A stretch of 64,000 nucleotides of DNA from Salegentibacter sp. Hel_I_6. GTDB lineage: Bacteria > Bacteroidota > Bacteroidia > Flavobacteriales > Flavobacteriaceae. A program made the position numbers and the translations under genes. Shown piece after piece: positions 54,668-63,397 of this stretch (its first letter is position 1; every line of letters starts with the position of its first letter). The DNA lies in the NCBI RefSeq assembly GCF_000745315.1, contig NZ_JQNQ01000001.1:248001-312000 (forward strand), read 5' to 3'. Below the pieces are notes generated by a model. It was not told where the DNA came from, did not search any database, and saw only the letters and a program-made list of their open reading frames with translations.

Positions 54668-55117
54668 TTATGCTTCAGCAACAACGTCAAAATTGTAGGT
54701 AGTCACTACTTCACGGTGAAAACGCAAAGTTGCTTCGTACTGTCCCAATCTCTTGATGTTCCCACCAGCGATATTTATAAATTTCTTATCGATTTCAATT
54801 CCTTCCTTAGCGAAAGCATCAGATAAATCTGCGTTGGTGATAGATCCAAATAATTTGTCTCCGGCACCAGCTTTAGCAGTTAACTTAATCTCTACGTTAT
54901 TAAGTTTTTCTGCCTGCTTCTTAGCTTCGTCGATATGTTTCTGTTCTTTATAGGCTCTTTGCTTCAGGGTTTCAGCTAAAACTTTTTTAGCCGAAGGAGT
55001 TGCAAGTTGTGCATATCCCTGAGGAATAAGATAATTTCTACCGTAACCGTTTTTCACGTTTACAACATCATCTTTAAAACCTAAATTATCTACGTCTTGT
55101 TTAAGTATCAATTCCAT
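54668..55117 (-). CDS. rplI: 50S ribosomal protein L9
   Basis: 149 residues, standard size. N-terminal MELILKQDVDNLGFKDDVV and GYGRNYLIPQGYA, then the long connecting helix and C-terminal domain (KLFGSITNADLSDAF). Third gene of the operon. Confidence 0.97.
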   Translation of the reverse strand: MELILKQDVDNLGFKDDVVNVKNGYGRNYLIPQGYAQLATPSAKKVLAETLKQRAYKEQKHIDEAKKQAEKLNNVEIKLTAKAGAGDKLFGSITNADLSDAFAKEGIEIDKKFINIAGGNIKRLGQYEATLRFHREVVTTYNFDVVAEA

Positions 55118-55129
55118 AATTGCCTCTTT

Positions 55130-55429
55130 TTATTTTAGTAAATCACCAACATATGGCATTAACGCAAGGTGACGTGCTCTTTTCACAGCAACAGCCACTT
55201 TTCTTTGGTACTTTAAAGAAGTTCCTGTTAAGCGACGAGGCAATAATTTTCCCTGCTCGTTTACGAAACTCATTAACCAATCTGGATCTTTATAATCTAC
55301 ATATTTAATTCCAGATCTTTTAAAACGACAATACTTTTTCGTTTTACTGGTCTCTATATTAAGAGGAGTAAGATACCTGATCTCTCCGTCTTTTTTTCCT
55401 TTTGCTTGTTGTTCAATAGATGTAGCCAT
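55130..55429 (-). CDS. rpsR: 30S ribosomal protein S18
   Basis: 99 residues. Typical CRFKRSGIKYVDYKD and GKLLPRRLTGTSLKYQRKV, with the RARHLALMPY end. Two bases from the rpsF stop. Confidence 0.97.
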   Translation of the reverse strand: MATSIEQQAKGKKDGEIRYLTPLNIETSKTKKYCRFKRSGIKYVDYKDPDWLMSFVNEQGKLLPRRLTGTSLKYQRKVAVAVKRARHLALMPYVGDLLK

Positions 55430-55431
55430 AA

Positions 55432-55773
55432 TTACGCTTTTTCTTGTTGTCTTCTATTTCTTCTTTTCTCAGCCCAGTCGATAGCGTGTTTGTCTAACTT
55501 TACAGTTAAATAACGCATCATACGCTCGTCTCTTCTAAAAGCAAGTTCCAACGGCTCTATAGCCTCTCCTGGAGCTTTGAATTGAAACAGGTGGTAAAAC
55601 CCGCTCTTTTTGTGTTGAACTGGGTAGGCTAATTTTCTAAGCCCCCAATCTTCTTTCGATACCATCTCGGCCCCTTTAGAAACAAGAAATTCTTCGTATT
55701 TCTGAACTGTCTCCTTTATCTGCTCATCAGATAAAACGGGATTCAAGATGAAAACAGTTTCATAATTGTTCAT
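55432..55773 (-). CDS. rpsF: 30S ribosomal protein S6
   Basis: 113 residues. MNNYETVFILNPVLSD and LRKLAYPVQHKKSGFYHLF are S6 features. First gene of the operon; the promoter at 55802-55831 lies just upstream. Confidence 0.97.
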   Translation of the reverse strand: MNNYETVFILNPVLSDEQIKETVQKYEEFLVSKGAEMVSKEDWGLRKLAYPVQHKKSGFYHLFQFKAPGEAIEPLELAFRRDERMMRYLTVKLDKHAIDWAEKRRNRRQQEKA

Positions 55774-55801
55774 AAAAATTTACTTTAAATTAAATTGGCT
55801 G

Positions 55802-55831
55802 CAAAAGTAGCTCATTTATTTCTATTTTCAA
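55802..55831 (-). promoter_or_regulatory. Bacteroidota-type promoter of rpsF
   Basis: On the minus strand TTG (55831-55829), 19 bases, TACTTTTG (55809-55802). This matches the Bacteroidota consensus TTG-N19-TAnnTTTG exactly in both boxes. Confidence 0.8.
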
Positions 55832-56030
55832 AGCTTCATAGTAAACTAACTTCAACCCTTCACTTATTAGTATTCATAATGAAAACTGCTTATTTCCATA
55901 TTAATAGTAAAAAAGACAAATCTTACTTAATTAGCGAAGGATAATCTTCATCTTTATCCGACGAATGCAAAGTTTATCTTGTAATAATGAGATTTTATGT
56001 TTAATATTGTTATTACTTAACCTAACTACC

Positions 56031-56744
56031 GTGGAAGAAATTTTACTCAAATGTATTGTTGTTGACGATTCTAGCTTACAACGATTATCTATCGTTAAGC
56101 TAATTAGAGACCATGCTAACCTGAAGCTTGTTGCAGAGTATAATAATGCTATTGAAACAAAAAATGGCCTTCTCGATAATGAAATCGATTTGATTTTTCT
56201 AGATATCGAAATGCCCGTTTTAACAGGTTTCGAACTTCTTGACGATCTTCCTAATAAACCGCAAATTATTTTTGTAACGGGGAAAACTCAATACGCGTTT
56301 AAGGCTTTTGATTATGATGCAGTAGATTATATTCACAAACCGGTTACAAAAGAGCGTTTTAATAATGCAGTGAATAAAGCGATAAATCTTTATAAATTAA
56401 AACACCAAATTGCTGTACCCCCGGAAGATGATGACTATATTTTTGTAAAAAGCAATCTTAAAAATCGCAAGGTTTTTCTCAATAAGCTTAAATATATTCA
56501 GGCTCTGGGAGATTATGTGAAATTTGTAACTGAAAAAGAGAATTTTGTGGTTCTTGCCACTATGAAATCTTTTGAAGAGCAATTACCAAACGATAAATTT
56601 CTTAGAACCCATAAATCTTATATCGTAAATCTCGATAAAATTGAACGCTACAATTCTAAGAATATCGAAATCGACAAGCAAAAACTTCCACTAAGCCGTC
56701 ATAAAAAGAACAACCTGGTTGAAGCTTTAAGCGCAATTCAGTAA
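56031..56744 (+). CDS. LytTR response regulator
   Basis: 237 residues from the GTG at 56031; the ATG further up (55965) would add 22 hydrophobic residues without family character. Receiver domain with CIVVDDSS, phosphorylated Asp in DLIFLDIEMPVL, and the Lys in HKPVTKERF. LytTR DNA-binding domain at about 135-237 (LGDYVKFVTEKENFVVLAT, FLRTHKSYIVNLDKIE). No sensor kinase beside it. Confidence 0.88.
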   Translation: MEEILLKCIVVDDSSLQRLSIVKLIRDHANLKLVAEYNNAIETKNGLLDNEIDLIFLDIEMPVLTGFELLDDLPNKPQIIFVTGKTQYAFKAFDYDAVDYIHKPVTKERFNNAVNKAINLYKLKHQIAVPPEDDDYIFVKSNLKNRKVFLNKLKYIQALGDYVKFVTEKENFVVLATMKSFEEQLPNDKFLRTHKSYIVNLDKIERYNSKNIEIDKQKLPLSRHKKNNLVEALSAIQ

Positions 56745-56778
56745 ATTCTAATTACCCTATATACTATTATTTTACTAT

Positions 56779-56846
56779 CGTCAACCTGAACTATTTTTAG
56801 GTTTTAACTTGGTACCACAATAGATCCTGAAACAAGTTCAGGATGC
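56779..56846. repeat. Dispersed inverted repeat, second copy of the 54469 type
   Basis: CGTCAACCTGAA at the left, and near the right end ATCCTGAA-ACAAG-TTCAGGAT, a perfect eight-base stem. It lies between the regulator and priA. Confidence 0.6.
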
Positions 56847-56870
56847 CATCCAGGAAAAGTCAGTTTAATA

Positions 56871-59324
56871 TTATATAGGATCTACATTAATCACCACCTT
56901 CACACTCCTAAAAGCACCAATAGATTTAAAACTTTCCATAATTCGTTGTAATACTTCCTTTGTTTTTCCCAAAGATTGTTGCTGAGGAATTTTGAGCAAA
57001 ATATTCTTATAATATTCATTCCTTATCCTTGCTACCGGAGGAAATTCTGGACCGAGTACATTTTCTTTAAAAACATTTTTTATCCCTACAGCCAGCCAAT
57101 CTGCAGCGTCGTTAGTTTTTGAAAAATCCCGACATTTTAAAGTGATTCTAATCAATCTATGAAATGGCGGATATTTATAGTTATAACGCTCTTCTAATTG
57201 ATCTTTGTACATTCCCGCATAATCTCCCATAGAAACCTGCTGAATAATCTGGTGATGTGGATTATAACTTTGAATCAATACTTTCCCGCGCTTTTTAGTT
57301 CTCCCTGCCCTACCAGCTACCTGGAGCATCAGTTGAAAACTACGCTCATGCGCTCTAAAATCAGGGAAATTCAACAAATTATCGGCATTCATAATTCCCA
57401 CTAGATTTACTTTTCTAAAGTCAAGTCCTTTAGTAAGCATTTGTGTCCCTATTAAGATATCTATTTCCTGTTGCTCAAAGGCAGTAATCAGTTTTTCGTA
57501 AGCATATTTCCCACGAGTAGTATCCTGATCCATTCTGGCAGTTTTATAATCAGGAAAAATTGTTTTTAATTCGGTTTCAATTTGTTCGGTTCCAAAACCT
57601 TTGGTGGTAATTTCTGAACTATCACAGGCCATACATTTCTTTTGCATTGCTATATGATAACCGCAATAGTGACATCTTAATTGATTATTATGGCTATGAT
57701 ACGTTAAACTCACATCACAATTGGGACATTGTGGCGAATGCCCACAAGTGTTGCATTCTAAAACCGGGGAAAAACCCCTGCGATTTTGAAATAAGATTAC
57801 CTGTTCTCCACCATCCAGAGTCTCCTTAATCTCAGCGAGCATTCTATCAGAAAAATGCCCTTTCATTTCTTTCTTCTTGTATTTAGTTTTTATATCTACA
57901 ATTTCAATAGCAGGTTCTAACACATCGCCATATCTGCGGTTTAATTCTACAAAAGAATATTTATGATGCTTTGCGTTAAAATATGACTCTAAAGAAGGTG
58001 TCGCAGAACCTAAAATGGTTTTAGCTTTGAAAAAATTCGCCAACACAATCGCAGCATCCCTGGCGTGATATCGAGGTGCAGGATCAAATTGTTTGAAAGA
58101 AGTTTCATGTTCTTCATCTACAACCACTAATCCCAAATTAGCAAAAGGTAAAAATATTGAGGAGCGTGCACCAATTACAATTCTTGCTTTATCTGAATCT
58201 TCCAAGATATGCCTGTACACTTCTACCCTTTCATTTACCGAATATTTGCTATGGTAAACCAAAACCTTATCACCAAAATAAGCTCGTAAACGTTCAATTA
58301 ATTGGGTAGTTAAAGCGATTTCCGGTAAAACATAAAGTGCCTGCTGGCCTTTAGCGATAACTTCTTCAATGAGTTTGATGTAGATTTCAGTCTTTCCCGA
58401 GGAAGTTATTCCGTGAAATAAACAAACCTCCTGTTCTTTTAATCCGTTTTCTATTTCTGAAAAAGCTTTTTGCTGAAGTTCACTTAATTGAATGCCTGTT
58501 GCTGAAGATTCTCCCTGGAAACTTACCCTATCGGTTTTTTCATAATACTCAAGTAGAATTTCCTTTTTCACAAGGCTTTTAATGATCGCTGCAGAAACCC
58601 CCGATTTATCGCTTAGCTCCTTTACTTTTAAAGGTTTCTTATGCTGCGCTTTTATACTAAAAAAACTTAGTAAAGCTTCTTTCTGCTTTGGTGCTTTTTC
58701 CAGTTCATCTAAAAGCTGGTGCATTTTAGCTTCTTGATCATAAACCGGATTCAATTTTACAAAGCGTATTTTTTTAGGTTTATATTGCTCGTAAATTTCC
58801 TGGTTTAAAACCACTAAACCTTTCTCAACCAAAGCATTAATAACTGGTAGGACGGTTTTTTTATCCAGGATTTTCATTACTTCCTGTATCTTTACCGAAG
58901 ACTGCCGTTGCAAAGCTTCAATCACCAAGTATTCTTCATCTTTCAGCTCATTTTCATCAATCTCAGCATCTTTAATAAGTTGTACAATGCTTTCACTTTC
59001 CAATAAAAAAGCTCCAGGAAGAGCGGCTTTTAAAACATCCCCTTCAACACACATATAATAAGAAGCAATCCACGACCAAAATTTAAGTTGATGTTTTGTT
59101 ACTAAGGGGTTTTTATCTAAAATCTGATTTATGGGCTTCGCTTCATAAACCTGTGGCGCATTTTCGTGAATTTTAGCCGTAATACCGGTATATACTTTAG
59201 TCTTCCCAAATGGAACAGCAACACGCATACCTTCCTCTAAAAATTCTGCTTCTGCTTTAGTTATTGAATAAGTGAAGCGTTTCTGTAAAGGGAGCGGTAA
59301 AATAACATCTATAAAATAAGCCAT
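56871..59324 (-). CDS. priA: Primosomal replication protein N' (helicase)
   Basis: 817 residues. Helicase motifs: GITSSGKTEIY (Walker A), DEEH, QNRRGF, MLTKGLDF, QVAGRAGR. Zn region with CNTCGHSPQCPNC and CHYCGYH-CMAC sets. It restarts stalled replication forks. Confidence 0.96.
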   Translation of the reverse strand: MAYFIDVILPLPLQKRFTYSITKAEAEFLEEGMRVAVPFGKTKVYTGITAKIHENAPQVYEAKPINQILDKNPLVTKHQLKFWSWIASYYMCVEGDVLKAALPGAFLLESESIVQLIKDAEIDENELKDEEYLVIEALQRQSSVKIQEVMKILDKKTVLPVINALVEKGLVVLNQEIYEQYKPKKIRFVKLNPVYDQEAKMHQLLDELEKAPKQKEALLSFFSIKAQHKKPLKVKELSDKSGVSAAIIKSLVKKEILLEYYEKTDRVSFQGESSATGIQLSELQQKAFSEIENGLKEQEVCLFHGITSSGKTEIYIKLIEEVIAKGQQALYVLPEIALTTQLIERLRAYFGDKVLVYHSKYSVNERVEVYRHILEDSDKARIVIGARSSIFLPFANLGLVVVDEEHETSFKQFDPAPRYHARDAAIVLANFFKAKTILGSATPSLESYFNAKHHKYSFVELNRRYGDVLEPAIEIVDIKTKYKKKEMKGHFSDRMLAEIKETLDGGEQVILFQNRRGFSPVLECNTCGHSPQCPNCDVSLTYHSHNNQLRCHYCGYHIAMQKKCMACDSSEITTKGFGTEQIETELKTIFPDYKTARMDQDTTRGKYAYEKLITAFEQQEIDILIGTQMLTKGLDFRKVNLVGIMNADNLLNFPDFRAHERSFQLMLQVAGRAGRTKKRGKVLIQSYNPHHQIIQQVSMGDYAGMYKDQLEERYNYKYPPFHRLIRITLKCRDFSKTNDAADWLAVGIKNVFKENVLGPEFPPVARIRNEYYKNILLKIPQQQSLGKTKEVLQRIMESFKSIGAFRSVKVVINVDPI

Positions 59325-59405
59325 AAGGAAACAGAAAGTTTAATCAAAAATAAAAACCATCCTTAAAAAAGAATGGCTTTTAGTATTCTAAATTTTAGAA
59401 AGTTT

Positions 59406-59843
59406 TTATTCTACTCTTTCCCAAACCTTTGTTTTATAGAAAAAAGCGATATATCCTCTCACATTTAATTTATCTGGATTGCTTTCGTCAACCCAAATTT
59501 TACCTTTATACTCTTTCCCAGATTTTGGATCTATTAAAGTTCCATCTACATATTCATCGCCTTCTTTAACAAAATCGCGAATCACATTTAGACCTTCAAT
59601 AGGTTTGTTTTTGAGTTCTCCGGGACATTCGGTGCATTTACGATCGCGATGTTCCTCCTTGGTAATGCGTATTACTTTACCATGAACTATATCATCCTCT
59701 TCATAAATTTCTATTATAGAATTTACCCGGCCGGCTTCATTCACCACTTTCCATTTGCCAAACACTCCTTGCGCCTGTAGCCCTGAAGAAATCAGGATTA
59801 ATCCGAAAAATAATAGGTTAAGTAAGTTGAATTTGGTTTTCAT
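59406..59843 (-). CDS. DUF2147 periplasmic protein
   Basis: 145 residues with a signal peptide (1-23, cut after LQAQ). DUF2147 pattern: GKWKVVNEAGRVNSIIEIYE, two Cys (RKCTECPGEL), then GTLIDPKSGKEYKGKIWV. Function unknown in the family. Confidence 0.85.
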   Translation of the reverse strand: MKTKFNLLNLLFFGLILISSGLQAQGVFGKWKVVNEAGRVNSIIEIYEEDDIVHGKVIRITKEEHRDRKCTECPGELKNKPIEGLNVIRDFVKEGDEYVDGTLIDPKSGKEYKGKIWVDESNPDKLNVRGYIAFFYKTKVWERVE

Positions 59844-59854
59844 TATCTTTATAT

Positions 59855-60418
59855 CTATTGTTTACCCAGCATACCTTCTTTAAGGTCTTCATCTGCCGGG
59901 TTGTTGGAAAGCCATATTCCAAATAAAGCTTTTTTAAACTCCATTCCTTTAATAACTCCGCTTTCATTTCCATTCTTATAGATTACCGAACCTTTTCCTG
60001 GTAGGTAAACGATATCAAAAACGTCTTCTTTATTGATCTCATCCTCAAAAAAACTTATAAATTTTTTGATTTCAGAAGAAATTGGAGCAGTATTTCCACC
60101 GGTTGAATTTTCAAAACCTTCGGTTACCGCATCAATCATTCGCTTACTGGTAATCATTTTTGAAACAATGTGCAATTTTATTGCCATAGCTTCATCTTTA
60201 TTCATGATTTCTGAAGCCTTATTTGATTTATTTTTAAGGTAGAGTCCACCGGCATACATATCCATCCAGAATTTCTCTCTTACTCCGGCGCCATTAAGCG
60301 TTAATTTTTCAGAACCGTATTCTACAGTATTTGGTAAGGTTGCACCACCAATTTCGGTTTGTGCTGAAGTCAGGTTTAAGCCAAGAACGGCAACAAAAAG
60401 TACTAATAGTTTTTTCAT
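59855..60418 (-). CDS. Chalcone isomerase-like secreted protein
   Basis: 187 residues with signal peptide (1-20). Features: LTLNGAGVREKFWMDMYAGGLYL and VIYKNGNESGVIKGMEFKKALFGIWLSNNPADEDLKEGML, the family end. It probably binds a small lipid-like ligand instead of chalcone. Confidence 0.85.
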   Translation of the reverse strand: MKKLLVLFVAVLGLNLTSAQTEIGGATLPNTVEYGSEKLTLNGAGVREKFWMDMYAGGLYLKNKSNKASEIMNKDEAMAIKLHIVSKMITSKRMIDAVTEGFENSTGGNTAPISSEIKKFISFFEDEINKEDVFDIVYLPGKGSVIYKNGNESGVIKGMEFKKALFGIWLSNNPADEDLKEGMLGKQ

Positions 60419-60444
60419 TTTTAATGTGGTTTTAGGGTGTTAAG

Positions 60445-61365
60445 TTATTTAATTTTTTTCTTCATTTTTATTAAAGATGCATTTAATTCGAATCCTAAGA
60501 GCAATATATTAGAATTCAGCCAGATATACACCATTAATATTAATAATGCACCAATCGAGCCATAAAGCTCATTATAAGTAGAAAAATTTTCAATATATAA
60601 ACCAAATAAATAGGTAAAGGTCACAATTAGCAATGTTGTAAATGAAGCTCCTACTGAAAAGAAACGAGCCTGGCGCGCTTCCTTGGTACCAAAATAATAT
60701 AAAGTAGCAACCGCTGTATAAATGAGTAATATAAATACAAAATACTTCACTACAGATGGGTTAACATCCATAAAACGCAGTCCCAACTCATTAAAATCGG
60801 TTACCGCGTAGGTTAAATAGACGGCTAGAATTACCGTAAGCAATAAAAGCAAAGACATAATTAGTGAAACTCCTACCGCTACCAGATACTGTCTTATTAT
60901 AGACCTGTTTGCATTGGTATGGTAAGAGAATTCAAAACCGGTGAATATGGCGTTTATCCCATTGGTCATCAAAAAAATGGAAACTATGAAAGCAATAGAA
61001 AGTAAACCCCCACGAGGAGTATTTGCAATATCCAGAAATATGTCATTGAAAAAATCTGATGTATTTGGAGGTAAAAGTGAATCCATAAATACAAGAAATT
61101 GCAACTGAAAATCATCTATAAAGTTTACATACGGAATTAGGTTAAGCATAAATAGCAAAAAAGGAAAAAGCGCCATAAAAAAGCTAAACGCGATAGCGCT
61201 TGCACGGGTAGAGAAAGTTCCTTTTATAATCCCACCTGAATAAATTTCCCAAAGATCGTAAAGCGACAATCCATCAAAACCGGGCAATATTATTCCTTTG
61301 GTTTTAGTCTCCCACCAATTGGAAAATTGCTCTAATTTAGACAGAAAGGCTTTCTTTGGAGCCAT
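60445..61365 (-). CDS. YihY/BrkB-family membrane protein
   Basis: 306 residues with about six membrane helices. Family segments: GTFSTRASAIAFSFFMALFPFLLF, TNGINAIFTGFE, and YGSIGALLILMVYIWLNS. Function unknown; often misnamed ribonuclease BN. Confidence 0.9.
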   Translation of the reverse strand: MAPKKAFLSKLEQFSNWWETKTKGIILPGFDGLSLYDLWEIYSGGIIKGTFSTRASAIAFSFFMALFPFLLFMLNLIPYVNFIDDFQLQFLVFMDSLLPPNTSDFFNDIFLDIANTPRGGLLSIAFIVSIFLMTNGINAIFTGFEFSYHTNANRSIIRQYLVAVGVSLIMSLLLLLTVILAVYLTYAVTDFNELGLRFMDVNPSVVKYFVFILLIYTAVATLYYFGTKEARQARFFSVGASFTTLLIVTFTYLFGLYIENFSTYNELYGSIGALLILMVYIWLNSNILLLGFELNASLIKMKKKIK

Positions 61366-61368
61366 ATA

Positions 61369-62226
61369 TTAGATTGCTTTTAGACTGAGATCTAAATTAT
61401 AAACCGAATGCGTTAAGGCACCACTAGAAATATAATCTACCCCACACTCCGCATATTTTAGGGCCGTTTCCAGTGTAATCCCTCCACTGGATTCTGTGAG
61501 GCATTTTCCATTAATCAAGCTTACCGCCTGTCGCGTATCTTCATAATTAAAATTATCAATCAAAATGCGGTAAACCCCTTCGCTTTTTAGAATTTCTTCA
61601 ATTTCCTTTAAATTTCTTGCCTCTACAATTATTTTAAGATCAAGTTGATTGCTTTTAAGGTAATCTTTAGTTTTGTTGATCGCCTTGGTAATTCCACCGG
61701 CGAAATCTATATGATTGTCTTTAAGCATGATCATATCATATAAAGCAAACCTGTGATTTTCGCCACCCCCAATTTTTACAGCCCATTTTTCTAAAGCTCT
61801 TATCCCCGGGGTAGTTTTTCGGGTATCCAAAATTTTTGTTTTTGTTCCTTCTAATTTTTGAACAAATATGTTGGTTTTAGTTGCAATGGCACTCATTCTT
61901 TGCATGGCATTCAACACTAACCTTTCGGCCTTTAATATAGATTGTGAACTTCCATCAACATAGAAAACAATATCGCCACGATCTATAGCATTACCGTCGT
62001 TTATAAGAACTTCAACATTCAATTTTGGATCAACCTTTTCAAAGACTTTTAAAGCAAAATCTACTCCGGCCAGAATTCCTTTATCCTTCACCAGTAGCTT
62101 GGCTTCCCCCGTAGCATCAGCAGGAATACAGGCTAGGGAACTATGATCACCTTCTCCCACATCTTCCCGAATGGCATTATCTATAATTAAATTTATTTCT
62201 TTTTCAAATTGTGCTTTTGAGATCAT
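61369..62226 (-). CDS. nadC: Nicotinate-nucleotide pyrophosphorylase (carboxylating)
   Basis: 285 residues from ATG 62226. EDVGEGDHSSL, AERLVLNAMQRMSAIAT, DTRKTTPGIRALEKWAV, GGGENHRFALYD, LKDNHI and LIDNFNY-like parts are all in place. Forms nicotinate mononucleotide from quinolinate and PRPP. Three bases from the YihY gene. Confidence 0.95.
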   Translation of the reverse strand: MISKAQFEKEINLIIDNAIREDVGEGDHSSLACIPADATGEAKLLVKDKGILAGVDFALKVFEKVDPKLNVEVLINDGNAIDRGDIVFYVDGSSQSILKAERLVLNAMQRMSAIATKTNIFVQKLEGTKTKILDTRKTTPGIRALEKWAVKIGGGENHRFALYDMIMLKDNHIDFAGGITKAINKTKDYLKSNQLDLKIIVEARNLKEIEEILKSEGVYRILIDNFNYEDTRQAVSLINGKCLTESSGGITLETALKYAECGVDYISSGALTHSVYNLDLSLKAI

Positions 62227-62277
62227 TTGCAATACTTATTTTTGTAAATGTAGCAAAGTCTACGCTAAATATACCGA

Positions 62278-62751
62278 ATGACTATAAAATTACTGTGCAT
62301 AGGAAAGACCGACAACAGGGAGCTAAAACAGCTTATTGAAGTTTATAAAAACCGCCTGCAGTTTTACAATAAATTTGAAATTGAAATTATTCCAGATCTT
62401 AAAAAAACAAAGAACCTGGATGAAAATCAACAGAAAGAAAAAGAAGGTGAATTAATCCTGGCCAGGGTTCAAAATTCAGACTTCTTAGTCCTTTTAGATG
62501 AAAACGGAAGAGAGTTCTCTTCGGAAAAATTTTCAGCATATATTCAGAAAAGATTGAACAGCGGTCTAAAACAGCTAATTTTTGTGATTGGCGGACCATA
62601 TGGCTTTTCTGAATCGGTTTATCAAAGAGCTGATGCTAAAGTTGCACTTTCACAAATGACTTTCTCACACCAAATGGTGCGATTATTTTTTACCGAACAA
62701 TTATACCGTGCTTTTACCATCTTAAGAAATGAACCCTACCACCACCGCTAA
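62278..62751 (+). CDS. rlmH: 23S rRNA (pseudouridine1915-N3)-methyltransferase
   Basis: 157 residues, normal length. MTIKLLCIGKT, LVLLDENGREFSSEKF, FVIGGPYGFS and the end RAFTILRNEPYHHR are signatures. Its 3' end overlaps the N-terminal extension of the next open frame, which starts later. Confidence 0.95.
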   Translation: MTIKLLCIGKTDNRELKQLIEVYKNRLQFYNKFEIEIIPDLKKTKNLDENQQKEKEGELILARVQNSDFLVLLDENGREFSSEKFSAYIQKRLNSGLKQLIFVIGGPYGFSESVYQRADAKVALSQMTFSHQMVRLFFTEQLYRAFTILRNEPYHHR

Positions 62752-62761
62752 AACCCTATCT

Positions 62762-63334
62762 ATGGAACTCGTATTCGCTACGCACAATAAAAATAAACTC
62801 ATTGAGATTAAGGCACTTTTGCCACATTATATTACACTTTTATCCTTAGATGATATTGGGTGTAATGAAGATATTCCTGAAACTGCTGATACTATAGAAG
62901 GAAATGCTATTTTAAAGGCAGAACATGTTAGGCATCGTTATGGCTACAATTGTTTTGCAGACGATACAGGGCTTGAAGTTGAGGCATTAAATGGAGAACC
63001 GGGAGTTCACTCTGCCCGCTATGCTGGAGAAGAGAAAGACGACAAACAAAATGTTGCTAAACTACTGGAGGAATTAAAGGATAAGAAAAATCGTAATGCA
63101 CAGTTTAAAACTGCTATTGCATTAAATTTAAACGACAATCAAAATCTTTTCACCGGAATTTGCAAAGGTGAAATTATAAAGGGGAGACTTGGAGATAAGG
63201 GCTTTGGTTACGATCCGGTATTTAAACCACTTGATTTTGAAACTACTTTTGCCGAAATGAGCTTAACTGAAAAATCTGAAATAAGTCACCGCGGAAAAGC
63301 TTTTAGAGCGCTAATAGCCTATCTTTCAAAATAA
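62762..63334 (+). CDS. rdgB: dITP/XTP pyrophosphatase (RdgB/HAM1)
   Basis: 190 residues from ATG 62762 (MELVFATHNKNKL). FADDTGLEVEALNG, PGVHSARYAGE, DKGFGYDPVFKP, EKSEISHRGKA. Removes faulty purine nucleotides. An upstream ATG at 62729 lies inside rlmH and is not used. Confidence 0.95.
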   Translation: MELVFATHNKNKLIEIKALLPHYITLLSLDDIGCNEDIPETADTIEGNAILKAEHVRHRYGYNCFADDTGLEVEALNGEPGVHSARYAGEEKDDKQNVAKLLEELKDKKNRNAQFKTAIALNLNDNQNLFTGICKGEIIKGRLGDKGFGYDPVFKPLDFETTFAEMSLTEKSEISHRGKAFRALIAYLSK

Positions 63335-63369
63335 AAGAAGTAGATAGGCATATATTGCTATCTAAGCCG

Positions 63370-63377
63370 TACCTTTG
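63370..63377 (+). promoter_or_regulatory. Candidate -7 box before the helicase gene
   Basis: TACCTTTG matches the Bacteroidota -7 consensus, 20 bases before the start codon. No TTG at the right distance, so only half support. Confidence 0.35.
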
Positions 63378-63397
63378 CCGCTTATTTAATTTTTTAT

